Shown: in pieces, positions 8,700-16,891 of the stretch
How positions within the stretch are numbered: the first letter of the stretch is position 1
How the letters are laid out: every line of letters starts with the position of its first letter
Source of the DNA: CAYMYN01 sp964394665
GTDB lineage: Bacteria; Planctomycetota; UBA1135; GCA-002686595
Direction of reading: 5' to 3'
Length of the DNA: 50,643 nucleotides
Assembly: GCA_964394665.1 (NCBI GenBank)
Contig: CAYMYN010000030.1
Coordinates: 1 to 50,643, forward strand
Notes under the pieces: model-generated
Told to the model about the DNA's origin: nothing
Database searches by the model: none
Seen by the model: only the letters and a program-made list of their open reading frames with translations
Position numbers and translations under genes: made by a program

Positions 8700-8729
8700 T
8701 TGTCGGCGCGCGGGCGGGGGCCGTACCCT
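8700..8729 (+). promoter_or_regulatory. Sigma70-type promoter for the CDF transporter
   Basis: TTGTCG (8700-8705), 18 bases, TACCCT (8724-8729). The -10 box lies 26 bases before the ATG at 8756, implying a short leader. Confidence 0.55.
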
Positions 8730-8755
8730 GCGGCCCCGGACTCGGGCGACTCGCC

Positions 8756-9679
8756 ATGGGACACGACCACGCCTCGCACGCGCAGCCCGCGGGACACGCC
8801 GTGTCGGTGCTCGTGCGCGCCGCCGGGCTCACGCTGGCCTTCGCCGCGCTCGAGGCGCTCGCCGGCTGGTGGACGGGTTCGTTGGCGTTGTTGTCGGACG
8901 CCGGGCACATGCTGACGGACGGGGCCGCGCTGGGCCTCGGGGCCTTCGCGGGCTGGATGGCGCGCCGGCCGCCTTCGCGCCGCCACACCTACGGCATGGG
9001 CCGGGTCGAGGTCTTCGCCGCGGTCCTCAACGCCGGCGCGATGCTCGTGATCGTGGCCTGGATCGCCCACGAGGCCCTGCAGCGCCTGGGCGAGCCGCGC
9101 GAGATCCGCGGCGGCGCGGCGGCGGCCGTGGCCCTCGTCGGGCTGTTGCTGAATCTCCTGATCCTGCGCTGGCTCGTGCCCCACGGCCACGACCTCAACG
9201 CCCGCGGCGCGACCTTGCACGTGCTCGGCGACACGCTTGGCTCGGTGGGCGCGCTGGCCTCGGGACTGGTGATCCTGTGGACCGGCTGGACCCCGATCGA
9301 CGCGTTGGTCTCGCTCCTGATCTGCGGCTTGCTCACGATCTCGAGCGCCCGACTCCTGCGCGAGGGCCTGCACGCGCTGATGGAGGGCGTGCCCGCGGGT
9401 CTCTCCCTCGAAGCGGTCGGCATCGAGCTGGCCCGCCACCCTGCCGTCACGTCGGTGCACGATCTGCACATCTGGACTCTCTCGGGCAGCCGCGTCGCCC
9501 TCTCGGCCCACGTCGTCGTGCCCGACCTCGGCGCCTGGCCGCGCACGCTCTCCGAGCTGCAACAGCTCCTGCACGAGCGCTTCGCCATCGACCACGTCAC
9601 CCTCCAACCGGAACCGCCCCCCGCCCCGCTCCTGCTCCCCTCCCTCGGCGAGCTCGGTCCGCGCGGCGGCCCGGGCTAG
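8756..9679 (+). CDS. CDF family cation efflux transporter (CzcD/ZitB-like)
   Basis: A 307-residue inner-membrane metal/proton antiporter of the cation diffusion facilitator family. The N-terminus is His-rich (GHDHASH). About six membrane helices follow. The metal site is visible as LLSDAGHMLTDG in helix 2 and HVLGDTLGS in helix 5, which supply the Asp/His ligands typical of zinc, cobalt or cadmium exporters. The cytoplasmic C-terminal domain has the family feature VHDLHIWTLSGSRVALSAHV. Length is normal for the family. It has its own promoter immediately upstream, so it is probably a single-gene unit. The exact metal is unknown; Zn2+ is most likely from the CzcD-like motifs. Confidence 0.93.
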   Translation: MGHDHASHAQPAGHAVSVLVRAAGLTLAFAALEALAGWWTGSLALLSDAGHMLTDGAALGLGAFAGWMARRPPSRRHTYGMGRVEVFAAVLNAGAMLVIVAWIAHEALQRLGEPREIRGGAAAAVALVGLLLNLLILRWLVPHGHDLNARGATLHVLGDTLGSVGALASGLVILWTGWTPIDALVSLLICGLLTISSARLLREGLHALMEGVPAGLSLEAVGIELARHPAVTSVHDLHIWTLSGSRVALSAHVVVPDLGAWPRTLSELQQLLHERFAIDHVTLQPEPPPAPLLLPSLGELGPRGGPG

Positions 9680-9774
9680 CCCCTCGAAGCCCGGCCGGTC
9701 CTGCCGCCCGCGATCCGCGTGGATGCGCCGCGCAGCCTCGGTCGCCCCGTCGTCGAGATCGTCCCGGGCGAGTT

Positions 9775-9799
9775 GCATGGCTCGCGCGATGCGCCATGC
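9775..9799. terminator. Small hairpin between convergent genes
   Basis: GCATGGC (9775-9781) and GCCATGC (9793-9799) are inverted around 11 bases, between the ends of the convergent genes 8756-9679 and 9821-10768. It is a possible bidirectional terminator; there is no T-run. Confidence 0.3.
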
Positions 9800-9820
9800 C
9801 CGGGCCGACCTCGCGCCGGG

Positions 9821-10768
9821 TCAATCGACGAAGTTCGCGGGATCGTCCAGGCCGTGGGTCACCCAGCCGGCCCCGTCGAGCCAGAGCCGATCGTCGAGGA
9901 CTCCGTCGCGGTCCGAGTCGATCAGCACCAAGGTCGACACGAAGGGATCGCGAACTCCATCCGACCCGCTTCGGCGCGGGAAGATGTAGACATCTCCCAG
10001 GAGGGAGTGGTTCCCCCGGCGCAGGGCGCTGGAGTCCTCGAAGGCGAGCTCGGGCACGTGCAGGGCGCCGAACGCACCGGATTGTGGCGAGGCCAGCCGC
10101 GTGAGCAGCTCCGTAGTCCAGTCGAGGCGATACACGTCCTTACTGTCCCAGAAACGAAGCAGCAGGAGGGTGCTGTCCTCGGGACCGAGCATGCGGGTCA
10201 TCTGGGCGATGGTGTCGAGGCCCAAACCCGACTGGCGGTAGATCTCGGTCTTCTCGGTACGCAGGCCAGCTTGGAGTGCGAATCGGTGGCCCCCCTGGGG
10301 CGGCGGGGTCAGGGCCTCCGTCTTGAGAGCTTGACCGAAGGTCCAGAATTCGATCAGCGTATCACCCCCGATCTCCTTGCCTGCGACGGCGATCTGGCGT
10401 GGGCCGATCCCGCAGGCGTACGTGGGCTGATAGAGCGTGTTGAAGGTCTGGGATGCGCTGGCCGCCGTGCGCGGAGCCTGGGGCGGGATCCACTTCCAGT
10501 CGACGTACACCTTGGCCCCGTGCGGGTCGACGCTGACCTCCACGTGGACGTTGGGATCCTCCGACTCCATGGAGATCGACCCCAGCCAGTAGGCTCCGGC
10601 GTCGAGTTCCTGGCTCGGCCCCTGGGCCGAGGAAGTCTTGGCCGGCTCGAGCGAGGCGCGAGCGGGAGTGTTGGGCGGGGCGTTGGAGGTGCGCAGCATC
10701 ACCCCGGCCAGGATGGCCAGCACGGGCAGGACAGCCAGCGTGGCTCGAAGCCGTCGTTGGTTCACCAT
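9821..10768 (-). CDS. Hypothetical exported or signal-anchored protein
   Basis: About 315 residues. The N-terminus has a basic stretch (MVNQRRLRATL) followed by a hydrophobic segment (AVLPVLAILAGVML), a signal peptide or anchor. The rest is soluble, with an acidic Ser/Asp-rich strand region (GSISMESEDPNVHVEVSVDP) and a calcium-loop-like DSDRDGVLDD near the end, as seen in thrombospondin type-3 or dockerin-like loops. No family is recognised. The ATG at 10768 is preferred over upstream starts because it is preceded by GAGGG and lies 7 bases after the stop of the HEWAH gene, giving a two-gene operon. Its function may be tied to that putative secreted peptidase. Confidence 0.8.
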   Translation of the reverse strand: MVNQRRLRATLAVLPVLAILAGVMLRTSNAPPNTPARASLEPAKTSSAQGPSQELDAGAYWLGSISMESEDPNVHVEVSVDPHGAKVYVDWKWIPPQAPRTAASASQTFNTLYQPTYACGIGPRQIAVAGKEIGGDTLIEFWTFGQALKTEALTPPPQGGHRFALQAGLRTEKTEIYRQSGLGLDTIAQMTRMLGPEDSTLLLLRFWDSKDVYRLDWTTELLTRLASPQSGAFGALHVPELAFEDSSALRRGNHSLLGDVYIFPRRSGSDGVRDPFVSTLVLIDSDRDGVLDDRLWLDGAGWVTHGLDDPANFVD

Positions 10769-10775
10769 GGCGCCC

Positions 10776-11468
10776 TCACGCACACCCGCAGGTGGGTTGA
10801 TCCGTGGGTGGATCACAGACGGTCCCGGGCAACGAAGGGGTGCCTCCCTTCTTCCTGCAAGCCCTCAGTTCCTCCCCATACCTACGTGTCACCCGACGCC
10901 ACTCGGCGCAGGAGACGCCGGGCTCTTCACTCCACTCAGCGACGCACGAGTTGAAACAGAGCGCGTTGATCTGCTGGGCGTAGGCGCCAGCGTGCTGGCA
11001 AGGATCATTGCCGTTGTAGGTTCCTCCCTCGTGCGGATAGCCACCACCGGCTCCAATGCCCTGGACGTGGGCCCACTCGTGAGCGATGACCCCGGCAACC
11101 TCAGCCGGTGTCTTGCCGTCCAACTCCAATCCCATCGTGCCCTTGTCGGACGCGCCATGGTCGGCAGGCTGTCCGGGCTCGTTCACGATGTCGACGACTT
11201 GGATGGCTCCATTCGCAAGACCGGCTTGGAGCGTGGCAGCACCTCCCGGGTTCTGGATCGCGAAGTACTCCAGGGCGTCGGCCAGGAGTTGTTGTTGATC
11301 CGGCGTGAGGGTTGGATTCGTCGTGAGGCCACTCAGGTTGGGATCGCCCTGCGTCGACCAGCCGGGCCCCGAGGGCCAGGTCCCGACCGGGCCGGCAGCG
11401 CCCAGGAGGAACGGCGCGCCGAGCAGGATCGTCCAGGCCGCTCCAGGCAGCCGAAATCGGTGAGTCAT
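10776..11468 (-). CDS. Secreted HEWAH putative metallopeptidase
   Basis: About 230 residues. It has a signal peptide (RLPGAAWTILLGAPFLLG, cleavage near AAG). The central VIAHEWAHVQG (HEWAH encoded at 11067-11081) is an HExxH zinc motif, followed by QHAGAYAQQINALC, which resembles the region behind the zinc helix in small secreted peptidases and may hold the third ligand. The C-terminus is Cys-rich (eight Cys in the last 80 residues, from NDPCQH to TCGCA), suggesting disulfides and extracytoplasmic location. The start at 11468 is chosen because the signal peptide begins there. It is first gene of an operon driven by the promoter at 11554-11582. Peptidase activity is inferred from the motif. 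Confidence 0.82.
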   Translation of the reverse strand: MTHRFRLPGAAWTILLGAPFLLGAAGPVGTWPSGPGWSTQGDPNLSGLTTNPTLTPDQQQLLADALEYFAIQNPGGAATLQAGLANGAIQVVDIVNEPGQPADHGASDKGTMGLELDGKTPAEVAGVIAHEWAHVQGIGAGGGYPHEGGTYNGNDPCQHAGAYAQQINALCFNSCVAEWSEEPGVSCAEWRRVTRRYGEELRACRKKGGTPSLPGTVCDPPTDQPTCGCA

Positions 11469-11553
11469 GGATGGATCAGGGAACGCACTGGGTCTTCGAG
11501 CAGGCGGGGGATCACCTGCGGGGCACCGTCCCAGTGCCGGAGCCGCCGCATGG

Positions 11554-11582
11554 AGGCTACTGTCGACCCTTCCCAGGGTCAA
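11554..11582 (-). promoter_or_regulatory. Textbook promoter of the HEWAH operon
   Basis: Read on the minus strand: TTGACC (11582-11577), 17 bases, TAGCCT (11559-11554). Transcription would begin near 11547, leaving a leader of about 80 bases before the ATG at 11468. Confidence 0.72.
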
Positions 11583-12103
11583 GCCGTAGAGTCCCATGCG
11601 GGGGGCCGCGGTAGGGCCGAATCGCGGGGCCTGCCGGCAGGTCGGCGCGTGCATCGCCCTTCGATCGGGAATCTTGGGCCGACGTGCCCACCCTGGCACA
11701 CGCGAATACCTCGAAGCACGGCCCTGCGGTCCGTGCGAACTCCAAGGCGCGCGTCCCAGGCTGCCCGAGCAGGCCGGAATCCTGACCCGGGTCGAATCGC
11801 GCGACGGGGAGTGTCGCGCCGGGCGTCACGCCCGAATCCGGCGCGGCGGGGGCGGGTCGCAGGTCGGCGGCGCGCGCTCGACGGTGCCCATCGGGCGGAC
11901 GTCGGCGGTGCCCTGGCCCGATCGGGCCCGGCGCGTGCTCGGGGAGCGCGCGCCGGGCGAGGAGTGCGAAGGGTGCAGGGCTTCCCGCCGGAGCTCGCTC
12001 GCGCCGAAGGTGCGGGGTGGCTAGCTTGACGCGCCAGCCATCGGCGCCCTGCGAGGCTCACCACGGAACCCGGCCGCGGCTGGGGCGTGCGCGGGGGAAC
12101 TCC
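11583..12103. other. About 520 bases without a convincing gene
   Basis: This stretch lies between the HEWAH operon promoter and the CaCA exchanger. Open frames exist on both strands but encode biased Arg/Ala/Gly/Pro sequence with no motif, start site or neighbour support. TTGACG at 12025-12030 could be a -35 element for the exchanger, but no good -10 follows at the right distance. Confidence 0.5.
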
Positions 12104-13054
12104 ATGTTGCCGGTCCTGTACCTGGTGCTCGGCGTCGGGCTCTTGACCCTGGGGGGCGAGGCCCTCATCCGCGGCGCGTTGGCGATCGCGCGGCGGGCCG
12201 GCGTCTCGCCGCTGTTGAGCGGGCTCGTGATCGTCGGCTTCGGCACCTCGGCGCCGGAGCTGGTGGTCTCGGTCGACGCCGCGCTGAACGCTCGCCCCGA
12301 CATCGCGGTCGGGAACGTCGTGGGCAGCAACATCGCCAACGTGCTGCTGATCCTGGGGCTGTGCGCCCTGGTGAGGCCCCTGTCGGTCCAGCCCCTCGCG
12401 CTGCGGCGCGACGCGCTGGCGGTGGTGGCGACGAGCGGGCTCTTCGTGCTGCTGGTCGGTAGGGGCGCGCTGGGTCGGGCGGACGCGGCGATCCTGCTCG
12501 TGGGGCTCGCCGCGTACCTCGCCTGGGCCTACTGGACCGAGCGCGACCCCGCCGCCCCCGCCGCCGAGGTCCAGCGCGCCGAGGCCGAGGAACTCTCCGC
12601 CGTGCCGCGCTCGTTCCCGATGAGCGCCCTGTCCATCGTGCTCGGCCTGGCGTTCCTGATCGGTGGCTCGCGGGTGTTGCTCTTGGGCGCGGTCGAGCTC
12701 GCCCAGCGCCTGGGCGTGCCCGAGGCCGTCGTCGGCCTGACCCTGGTGGCGGTCGGGACCTCGATCCCCGAACTCGCCGTCTCGTTGCTCGCGTCCCTGC
12801 GCGGCCACGCCGACGTCGCGGTGGGCAACATCCTGGGCAGCAACCTCTTCAACCTGCTCGGCATCCTGGGTCTGTCGGCCCTGCTGCAACCGCTGCCGAT
12901 CCACGAGCGCATCCTGGGCTTCGACCAGTGGGTCCTGCTGGGCGTGTCGATCCTCCTGCTGTGGTTCCTCTACACCGGCCGCCGCTTGAGCCGGCTCGAG
13001 GGCGCGACCTTCCTCGTCGCCTACGGGGCCTACCTGGCCTTCGGTCCGCGCTGA
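12104..13054 (+). CDS. Calcium/sodium antiporter, CaCA family (YrbG-like)
   Basis: A 316-residue polytopic membrane protein. It has the two alpha-repeats of cation/Ca2+ exchangers: GFGTSAPELVVS followed by VGNVVGSNIANVLLI near residues 45-85, and AVGTSIPELAVS followed by VGNILGSNLFNLLGI near residues 225-260. The Glu in each TSxPEL motif coordinates the transported ion. About ten hydrophobic segments are visible and the length matches bacterial K+-independent Na+/Ca2+ exchangers. ATG 12104 begins exactly with the first membrane helix and has GGGGGA upstream. The GNAT gene follows 9 bases downstream, so the two may be co-transcribed. Confidence 0.93.
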   Translation: MLPVLYLVLGVGLLTLGGEALIRGALAIARRAGVSPLLSGLVIVGFGTSAPELVVSVDAALNARPDIAVGNVVGSNIANVLLILGLCALVRPLSVQPLALRRDALAVVATSGLFVLLVGRGALGRADAAILLVGLAAYLAWAYWTERDPAAPAAEVQRAEAEELSAVPRSFPMSALSIVLGLAFLIGGSRVLLLGAVELAQRLGVPEAVVGLTLVAVGTSIPELAVSLLASLRGHADVAVGNILGSNLFNLLGILGLSALLQPLPIHERILGFDQWVLLGVSILLLWFLYTGRRLSRLEGATFLVAYGAYLAFGPR

Positions 13055-13063
13055 GCCTGGGAC

Positions 13064-13669
13064 ATGAAGCTCGTGTGCAAGCCCCTCACGCCGGAGCGTT
13101 GGCCCGACCTCGAGGCGCTCTTCCTCGCCAAGGGCTGTTCGATCGCCCGCGGTTGCTGGTGCATGTACTACCGCGAGAGCGGGAAGCAGGCCGTCCCCGC
13201 GGGTTCGTCGCCGGCGGCCGAGCGCCGCAAGCGGCTGAAGCGCCTGACCCGGGGCGAGCAGCCGCCGGGACTGATCGGGTATCGGGGCCGGACCCCCGTG
13301 GGTTGGGTCTCCCTCGGTCTGCGCCAGGACTTCGCCAAGCTCGCTCGTTCGCCTGTGATGAAGCCCGTGGACGAACGGCCCGTCTGGTCGCTGATCTGTT
13401 TCGTGGTCCCGCCCGCGTACCGTCACCAGGGCGTTGCGAGCGAGCTCCTGCGGGGCGCGATCGCCTACGCCGCGCGCCAGGGCGCGACCCTGCTCGAGGC
13501 CTATCCGGTCGACAAGGCCGAGCGCGGGCGCGACGATTGGCTCTGGTTCGGCGCCAAGTCGATGTTCGACAAGGCCGGCTTCGTCGAGGTCGCCCGGCGC
13601 AAGCCCGAGCGCCCGATCGTGCGCTTGGCGCTGGGGCCCGCCCCTCCCGCTCCCACCGGCCGCGGCTGA
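13064..13669 (+). CDS. GNAT family N-acetyltransferase
   Basis: A 201-residue GNAT-fold enzyme transferring an acetyl group from acetyl-CoA to an unknown substrate. The CoA-binding signature is PPAYRHQGVASELL (Q/RxxGxA type) around residues 120-133, preceded by a beta-4-like strand (VWSLICFVV). A Cys cluster near residues 25-35 (GCSIARGCWCMYY) recalls a subgroup of uncharacterised bacterial GNAT proteins. It lies 9 bases after the CaCA exchanger, and the GFA-like gene follows 26 bases later, all in the same direction. Confidence 0.88.
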   Translation: MKLVCKPLTPERWPDLEALFLAKGCSIARGCWCMYYRESGKQAVPAGSSPAAERRKRLKRLTRGEQPPGLIGYRGRTPVGWVSLGLRQDFAKLARSPVMKPVDERPVWSLICFVVPPAYRHQGVASELLRGAIAYAARQGATLLEAYPVDKAERGRDDWLWFGAKSMFDKAGFVEVARRKPERPIVRLALGPAPPAPTGRG

Positions 13670-13695
13670 CACCCCCATCCGGAGCCCATCCACCC

Positions 13696-14076
13696 ATGCC
13701 CCGAGGATCCTGCCTGTGCGGCGCCGTGCGCTTCGAGGTCGCCGCGCCCCTGCGTCCACCCGACGCCTGCCACTGCTCGCGCTGCCGCAAGCTGTCGGGC
13801 CACTACTGGGTCTCGACCGACGTCGAGCGCGCGCACCTCACGCTGCACGGCGAGGAGCACCTGACCTGGTACGCCACCTCCGAGAAGGTGCGCCGCGGCT
13901 TCTGCAAGACCTGCGGCGCGACGCTCCTGTGGGATCCGATCCACAAGGACACGCTCGCGATCGCCATGGGCGCCTTCGAGAGCCCCACGGGCACGCGTCT
14001 CGCGCACCACATCCACGTCGCCGACAAGGGCGACTACTACGACCTCACCGACGGCCTGCCGCAGAACGCGCACTGA
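13696..14076 (+). CDS. GFA family (glutathione-dependent formaldehyde-activating-like) zinc protein
   Basis: A 126-residue protein of the GFA/CENP-V fold. The zinc-binding cysteines are all visible: GSCLCGAVRF at the N-terminus, CHCSRCRKLSG near residue 30 and FCKTCGATL near residue 73, the standard CxCG, CHCxxC and CxxC arrangement. Some members act on S-hydroxymethylglutathione, but most bacterial members, including this one, have no proven reaction. The length is typical. Its place between a GNAT gene and a methyltransferase gene gives no pathway clue. Confidence 0.92.
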   Translation: MPRGSCLCGAVRFEVAAPLRPPDACHCSRCRKLSGHYWVSTDVERAHLTLHGEEHLTWYATSEKVRRGFCKTCGATLLWDPIHKDTLAIAMGAFESPTGTRLAHHIHVADKGDYYDLTDGLPQNAH

Positions 14077-14140
14077 GCTGGGCGCACGTCCATCCCGCGC
14101 CCTGGCCGCGATGGCGCGGAACCCCGCGTAGAACCCAAGC

Positions 14141-14950
14141 ATGTCGAGCCCTCCCCCCGTCCGACACTACGACGCCAGCTACGGTCGGTTCCGCTCCCCG
14201 CTGTACGCGCAGGTGCGCGCCGCGGCCTTCGGGCAGGACATCGGACAGAACGGGTGGCTCACCGCGGAGGAGCACGACCTGTTCATCCGGTGGCTGGGGC
14301 TCGGGCGCGACTCGCGGCTCCTGGACGTCGCCTGCGGCGCCGGTCACCCGACCCTGCGCATCGGCGAGCTCACGGGCTGCAGGGTGAGCGGGATCGATCT
14401 CCACGGGCAGGCCGTGGCGGCGGCGCGGCTCGCGGCCGCGGAGCGGGGCCTCGCCGCGCGGGCCTCGTTCCTCCGCGCGGACGCCGCCGGGCTCCTCCCG
14501 TTCGAGGACGCCAGCTTCGACGGCCTGATCTGCACCGACGCGCTGAATCACTTGCCCGACCGCGCCGGGGTGCTCCGCGAGTGGGCCCGGGTCCTCGAGC
14601 CCGGGGGCCGACTCGTGTTCACCGACCCGGTCGTCGTCAGCGGTCCGCTCACCCACGAGGAGATCGCGATCCGCTCCTCGATCGGGTTCTTCCTCTTCGT
14701 CCCCTCGGGCTACGACGAACGCCTGCTGGCGCAGGAGGGATTCGGTGACGTCGAAGTCCACGATCGCACGCCGAACATGGCCCACACGGCCGAGCGCTGG
14801 CGGGAGGCCCGGGCGGAGCGCGCCGACGAGTTGCGCCGCGTCGAGGGCGAGCGCACCTTCGAGGACCAACAGACCTTCCTCGAGGTGACGGCCCGCCTGG
14901 CCCGCGAGCGCAGGCTCTCGAGGCTCGCCTTTCGAGCCGTGAAGCGCTGA
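14141..14950 (+). CDS. Class I SAM-dependent methyltransferase
   Basis: A 269-residue protein with the Rossmann methyltransferase motifs: LLDVACGAGHPTLRIGEL (motif I, about residues 60-77), VSGIDLHGQAVAAA (motif II), RADAAGLLPFEDASFDGLIC with TDALNHLPD (motif IV region) and REWARVLEPGGRLVFTDP. Residues 30-45 (GQDIGQNGWLT) are conserved in a group of small-molecule methyltransferases resembling ubiquinone/menaquinone and SAM-sarcosine enzymes. The substrate is unknown. ATG 14141 is the first start of the frame compatible with the family length. Confidence 0.92.
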   Translation: MSSPPPVRHYDASYGRFRSPLYAQVRAAAFGQDIGQNGWLTAEEHDLFIRWLGLGRDSRLLDVACGAGHPTLRIGELTGCRVSGIDLHGQAVAAARLAAAERGLAARASFLRADAAGLLPFEDASFDGLICTDALNHLPDRAGVLREWARVLEPGGRLVFTDPVVVSGPLTHEEIAIRSSIGFFLFVPSGYDERLLAQEGFGDVEVHDRTPNMAHTAERWREARAERADELRRVEGERTFEDQQTFLEVTARLARERRLSRLAFRAVKR

Positions 14951-15103
14951 GCGGGTCCCGCTCTCCCCACCCATGGATCCCCGAGCTCCCGAGCCCCTTC
15001 CCCGCGCAGCACCCGGCGCCATGCGCTCCACGCGCGGGCAGCCGGACCGCGGGTCCCGCCGTCCCCCGAGCACGTCCACCCCGGCCCCGTGCGCGGAGGC
15101 ACG

Positions 15104-16138
15104 GTGAGGATCCTGCTGCTCGGAAACGCGGGCTCCGGAAAGACCACCCTGGCCCGGCGCCTGGTCGGCGAGCGGGGGATCGCGCACCTCTCCCTGGACG
15201 AACTCGCCTGGGGCGCGGGCAGCGAGCGACGGGCGCTCGACGGGAGCCTGCGCGACCTGCACCGATTCCTCGCGGCCCACGATTCCTGGGTCGTCGAGGG
15301 CTGCTACGGAGACCTCGTCGAGGCCGCGTTGCCCCATTGCACCGAGCTGCGCTGGCTCGACCCGGGCCTCGAGACCTGCCTCGAGCATTGCCGACGACGG
15401 CCCTTCGAGCCGGAGAAGTTCCCCTCGGCCGAGGCCCAGGACGCGCTGCTGGAACCGCTGCTCGAGTGGGTGAACGCCTACTCGGAGCGGGACGACGAGT
15501 TCGGCCTGCGCCGTCACCGCCGAATCTTCGAGTCGTTCGCCGGACCCAAGCGCCGCTACACGAACGTCGCCTCGTACGGCGTGCCCCCCTCGCGACGTCC
15601 GCCCATCCAGACCGAACGCCTGCTCCTGCGCGACCTCGGCGTGGACGACGCTCCGCTCCTGCTGGAGCTCGACTCCGACCCCGAGGTGATGCGCCACATC
15701 GGAGTGGCCCCCGCGCCCGAGCTGGCCGCCTACCGCGAGCGCGCGCGCAGCGTCTACATGCCCTGGCAGGCCCACCCCTGGCACGGCCTGTGGCTGGTGG
15801 AGAGCCGCTCGAGCGCGGAGTTCCTGGGCTGGGTACTCGTCCGCCCCGCGAACGCCCACGTGTTCGCCGCGGACCTCGGTTGGAACCGCCCCGACGAGAT
15901 CGAGGTCGGCTACCGTCTTCGCCGCGCCGCCTGGGGCCGGGGCATCGCCACCGAGGCGGCCGCGCCCCTCGTGCGCCGCGCTCTCGCCGACCCCGCCACC
16001 TCGGCGGTCGTGGCCTGCGCCCTGCGCGCCAACGGGGCGTCCCTGCGGGTGCTCGAGAAACTCGGCCTCGAACGGGTCGGCGAGGTGCGCCTGCCCGTGG
16101 GGGACGGGCCGGCGGTGAAGCTGGCGCGGCCGCGCTGA
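15104..16138 (+). CDS. Fusion of P-loop (adenylate-kinase-like) NTPase and RimJ/RimL-type GNAT acetyltransferase
   Basis: About 344 residues in two parts. Residues 1-165 are a P-loop kinase-like protein: Walker A GNAGSGKTTLAR right at the N-terminus, LSLDELAW, and VVEGCYGDLV, as in the adenylate-kinase-like 'topology modulation' (FlaR-like) proteins. Residues 170-344 are a GNAT domain of the RimJ/RimL group: IQTERLLLRDLGVDDAPLLL, GYRLRRAAWGRGIATEAAAPL (CoA loop) and NGASLRVLEKLGLERVGE. GTG 15104 is chosen because GGAGG lies 4 bases upstream; GTG 15089 is an alternative. The two halves are each recognisable families, but the joined architecture is uncommon to my knowledge. The substrate may need both phosphorylation and acetylation; this is speculative. 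Confidence 0.88.
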   Translation: MRILLLGNAGSGKTTLARRLVGERGIAHLSLDELAWGAGSERRALDGSLRDLHRFLAAHDSWVVEGCYGDLVEAALPHCTELRWLDPGLETCLEHCRRRPFEPEKFPSAEAQDALLEPLLEWVNAYSERDDEFGLRRHRRIFESFAGPKRRYTNVASYGVPPSRRPPIQTERLLLRDLGVDDAPLLLELDSDPEVMRHIGVAPAPELAAYRERARSVYMPWQAHPWHGLWLVESRSSAEFLGWVLVRPANAHVFAADLGWNRPDEIEVGYRLRRAAWGRGIATEAAAPLVRRALADPATSAVVACALRANGASLRVLEKLGLERVGEVRLPVGDGPAVKLARPR

Positions 16139-16323
16139 GCCCGCAGCCGTCGCGGACGGGGAGTGACCTGGCCCGGGTGGGGATTTCGGGGTTTCCTCTG
16201 CAACGCCGCGCGGGACGTGCATTCCAGATGGACCGATGCGGGGCGCGCGGCCGTCGGAGGTCGTCGGCCCGGGCCCGCGGGAGCCGTGAGTCCGCGCTCG
16301 AAGCGGGATTGCGTACCGGGCGC

Positions 16324-16353
16324 TGGACACGCGGGGGATTCGAGGAGTATCGA
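16324..16353 (+). promoter_or_regulatory. Possible promoter of the exported-protein pair
   Basis: TGGACA (16324-16329), 18 bases, TATCGA (16348-16353), upstream of the GTG at 16370. The -10 match is partial and the leader would be very short (about 10 bases). Confidence 0.4.
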
Positions 16354-16369
16354 AACAGGAGGAGGAGAG

Positions 16370-16891
16370 GTGAATCGAGGCAAACAACTGGCCGTGGGGC
16401 GCTGGGTGCTCCTGGCGGGGGTCTTGGGGCTGTCCCTGGCGGGGCCGGGGCTGGGGGCCGACTGCAAGCAGCGGCGGCTGGAGCGCGGGAAACTGGTGGA
16501 GGCATCCGCCTCGGGAGAGCACACCTGCTGGTGCGGGATCCTGATCCAGACCGAGCACCGCACCTGCTCCACGCTCTGGATCTACGTTCCGGACCGCTAC
16601 CTGTGCGACGGTCCCGCGAGCGAGGTCATCGACTGCGTGGCCGGGGGCGTCGTCTACGTGGAAGAGCGCACCATGCAGTGCACCCAGGTCCAGCTCGGGG
16701 TCTCGGTCAAGGTGGCTGGCATGGGGATTTCGGTCAACCTCCCCGTCTACGTCGGAACCGAATGCCGGACGGTCTCCACGCGGGTCGTGGACCACCTGCT
16801 CACGGCGAACGAAGTCCCGTGTCGACCCATGGAACGCAACCCGACGGAGACTCCTCGAGTCGCTCGCGATGCCCCGGAGAAATCGGAATGA
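16370..16891 (+). CDS. Exported Cys-rich protein of unknown function
   Basis: About 173 residues starting at a GTG preceded by AGGAGGAGGAGAG, one of the best ribosome sites in the window. The N-terminus is a signal peptide (VGRWVLLAGVLGLSLAGPGLGA, cleavage near GADC). The mature protein has nine Cys, several in pairs (TCWC, HRTCST, YLCDG, IDCVAGG, MQCTQ, ECRT, PCRP), pointing to disulfides outside the cytoplasm. Between them are alternating Val/Gly strands (LGVSVKVAGMGISVNLPVYVG). No family is recognised. Its stop overlaps the next start as ATGA, so the two proteins are translationally coupled and probably act together. Confidence 0.83.
   Translation: MNRGKQLAVGRWVLLAGVLGLSLAGPGLGADCKQRRLERGKLVEASASGEHTCWCGILIQTEHRTCSTLWIYVPDRYLCDGPASEVIDCVAGGVVYVEERTMQCTQVQLGVSVKVAGMGISVNLPVYVGTECRTVSTRVVDHLLTANEVPCRPMERNPTETPRVARDAPEKSE

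Noticed and set aside
11557..12024. Short open frames on both strands in the gap before the CaCA exchanger
   Set aside because: No start signal, no motif and amino acid composition like shadow frames; left as non-coding.
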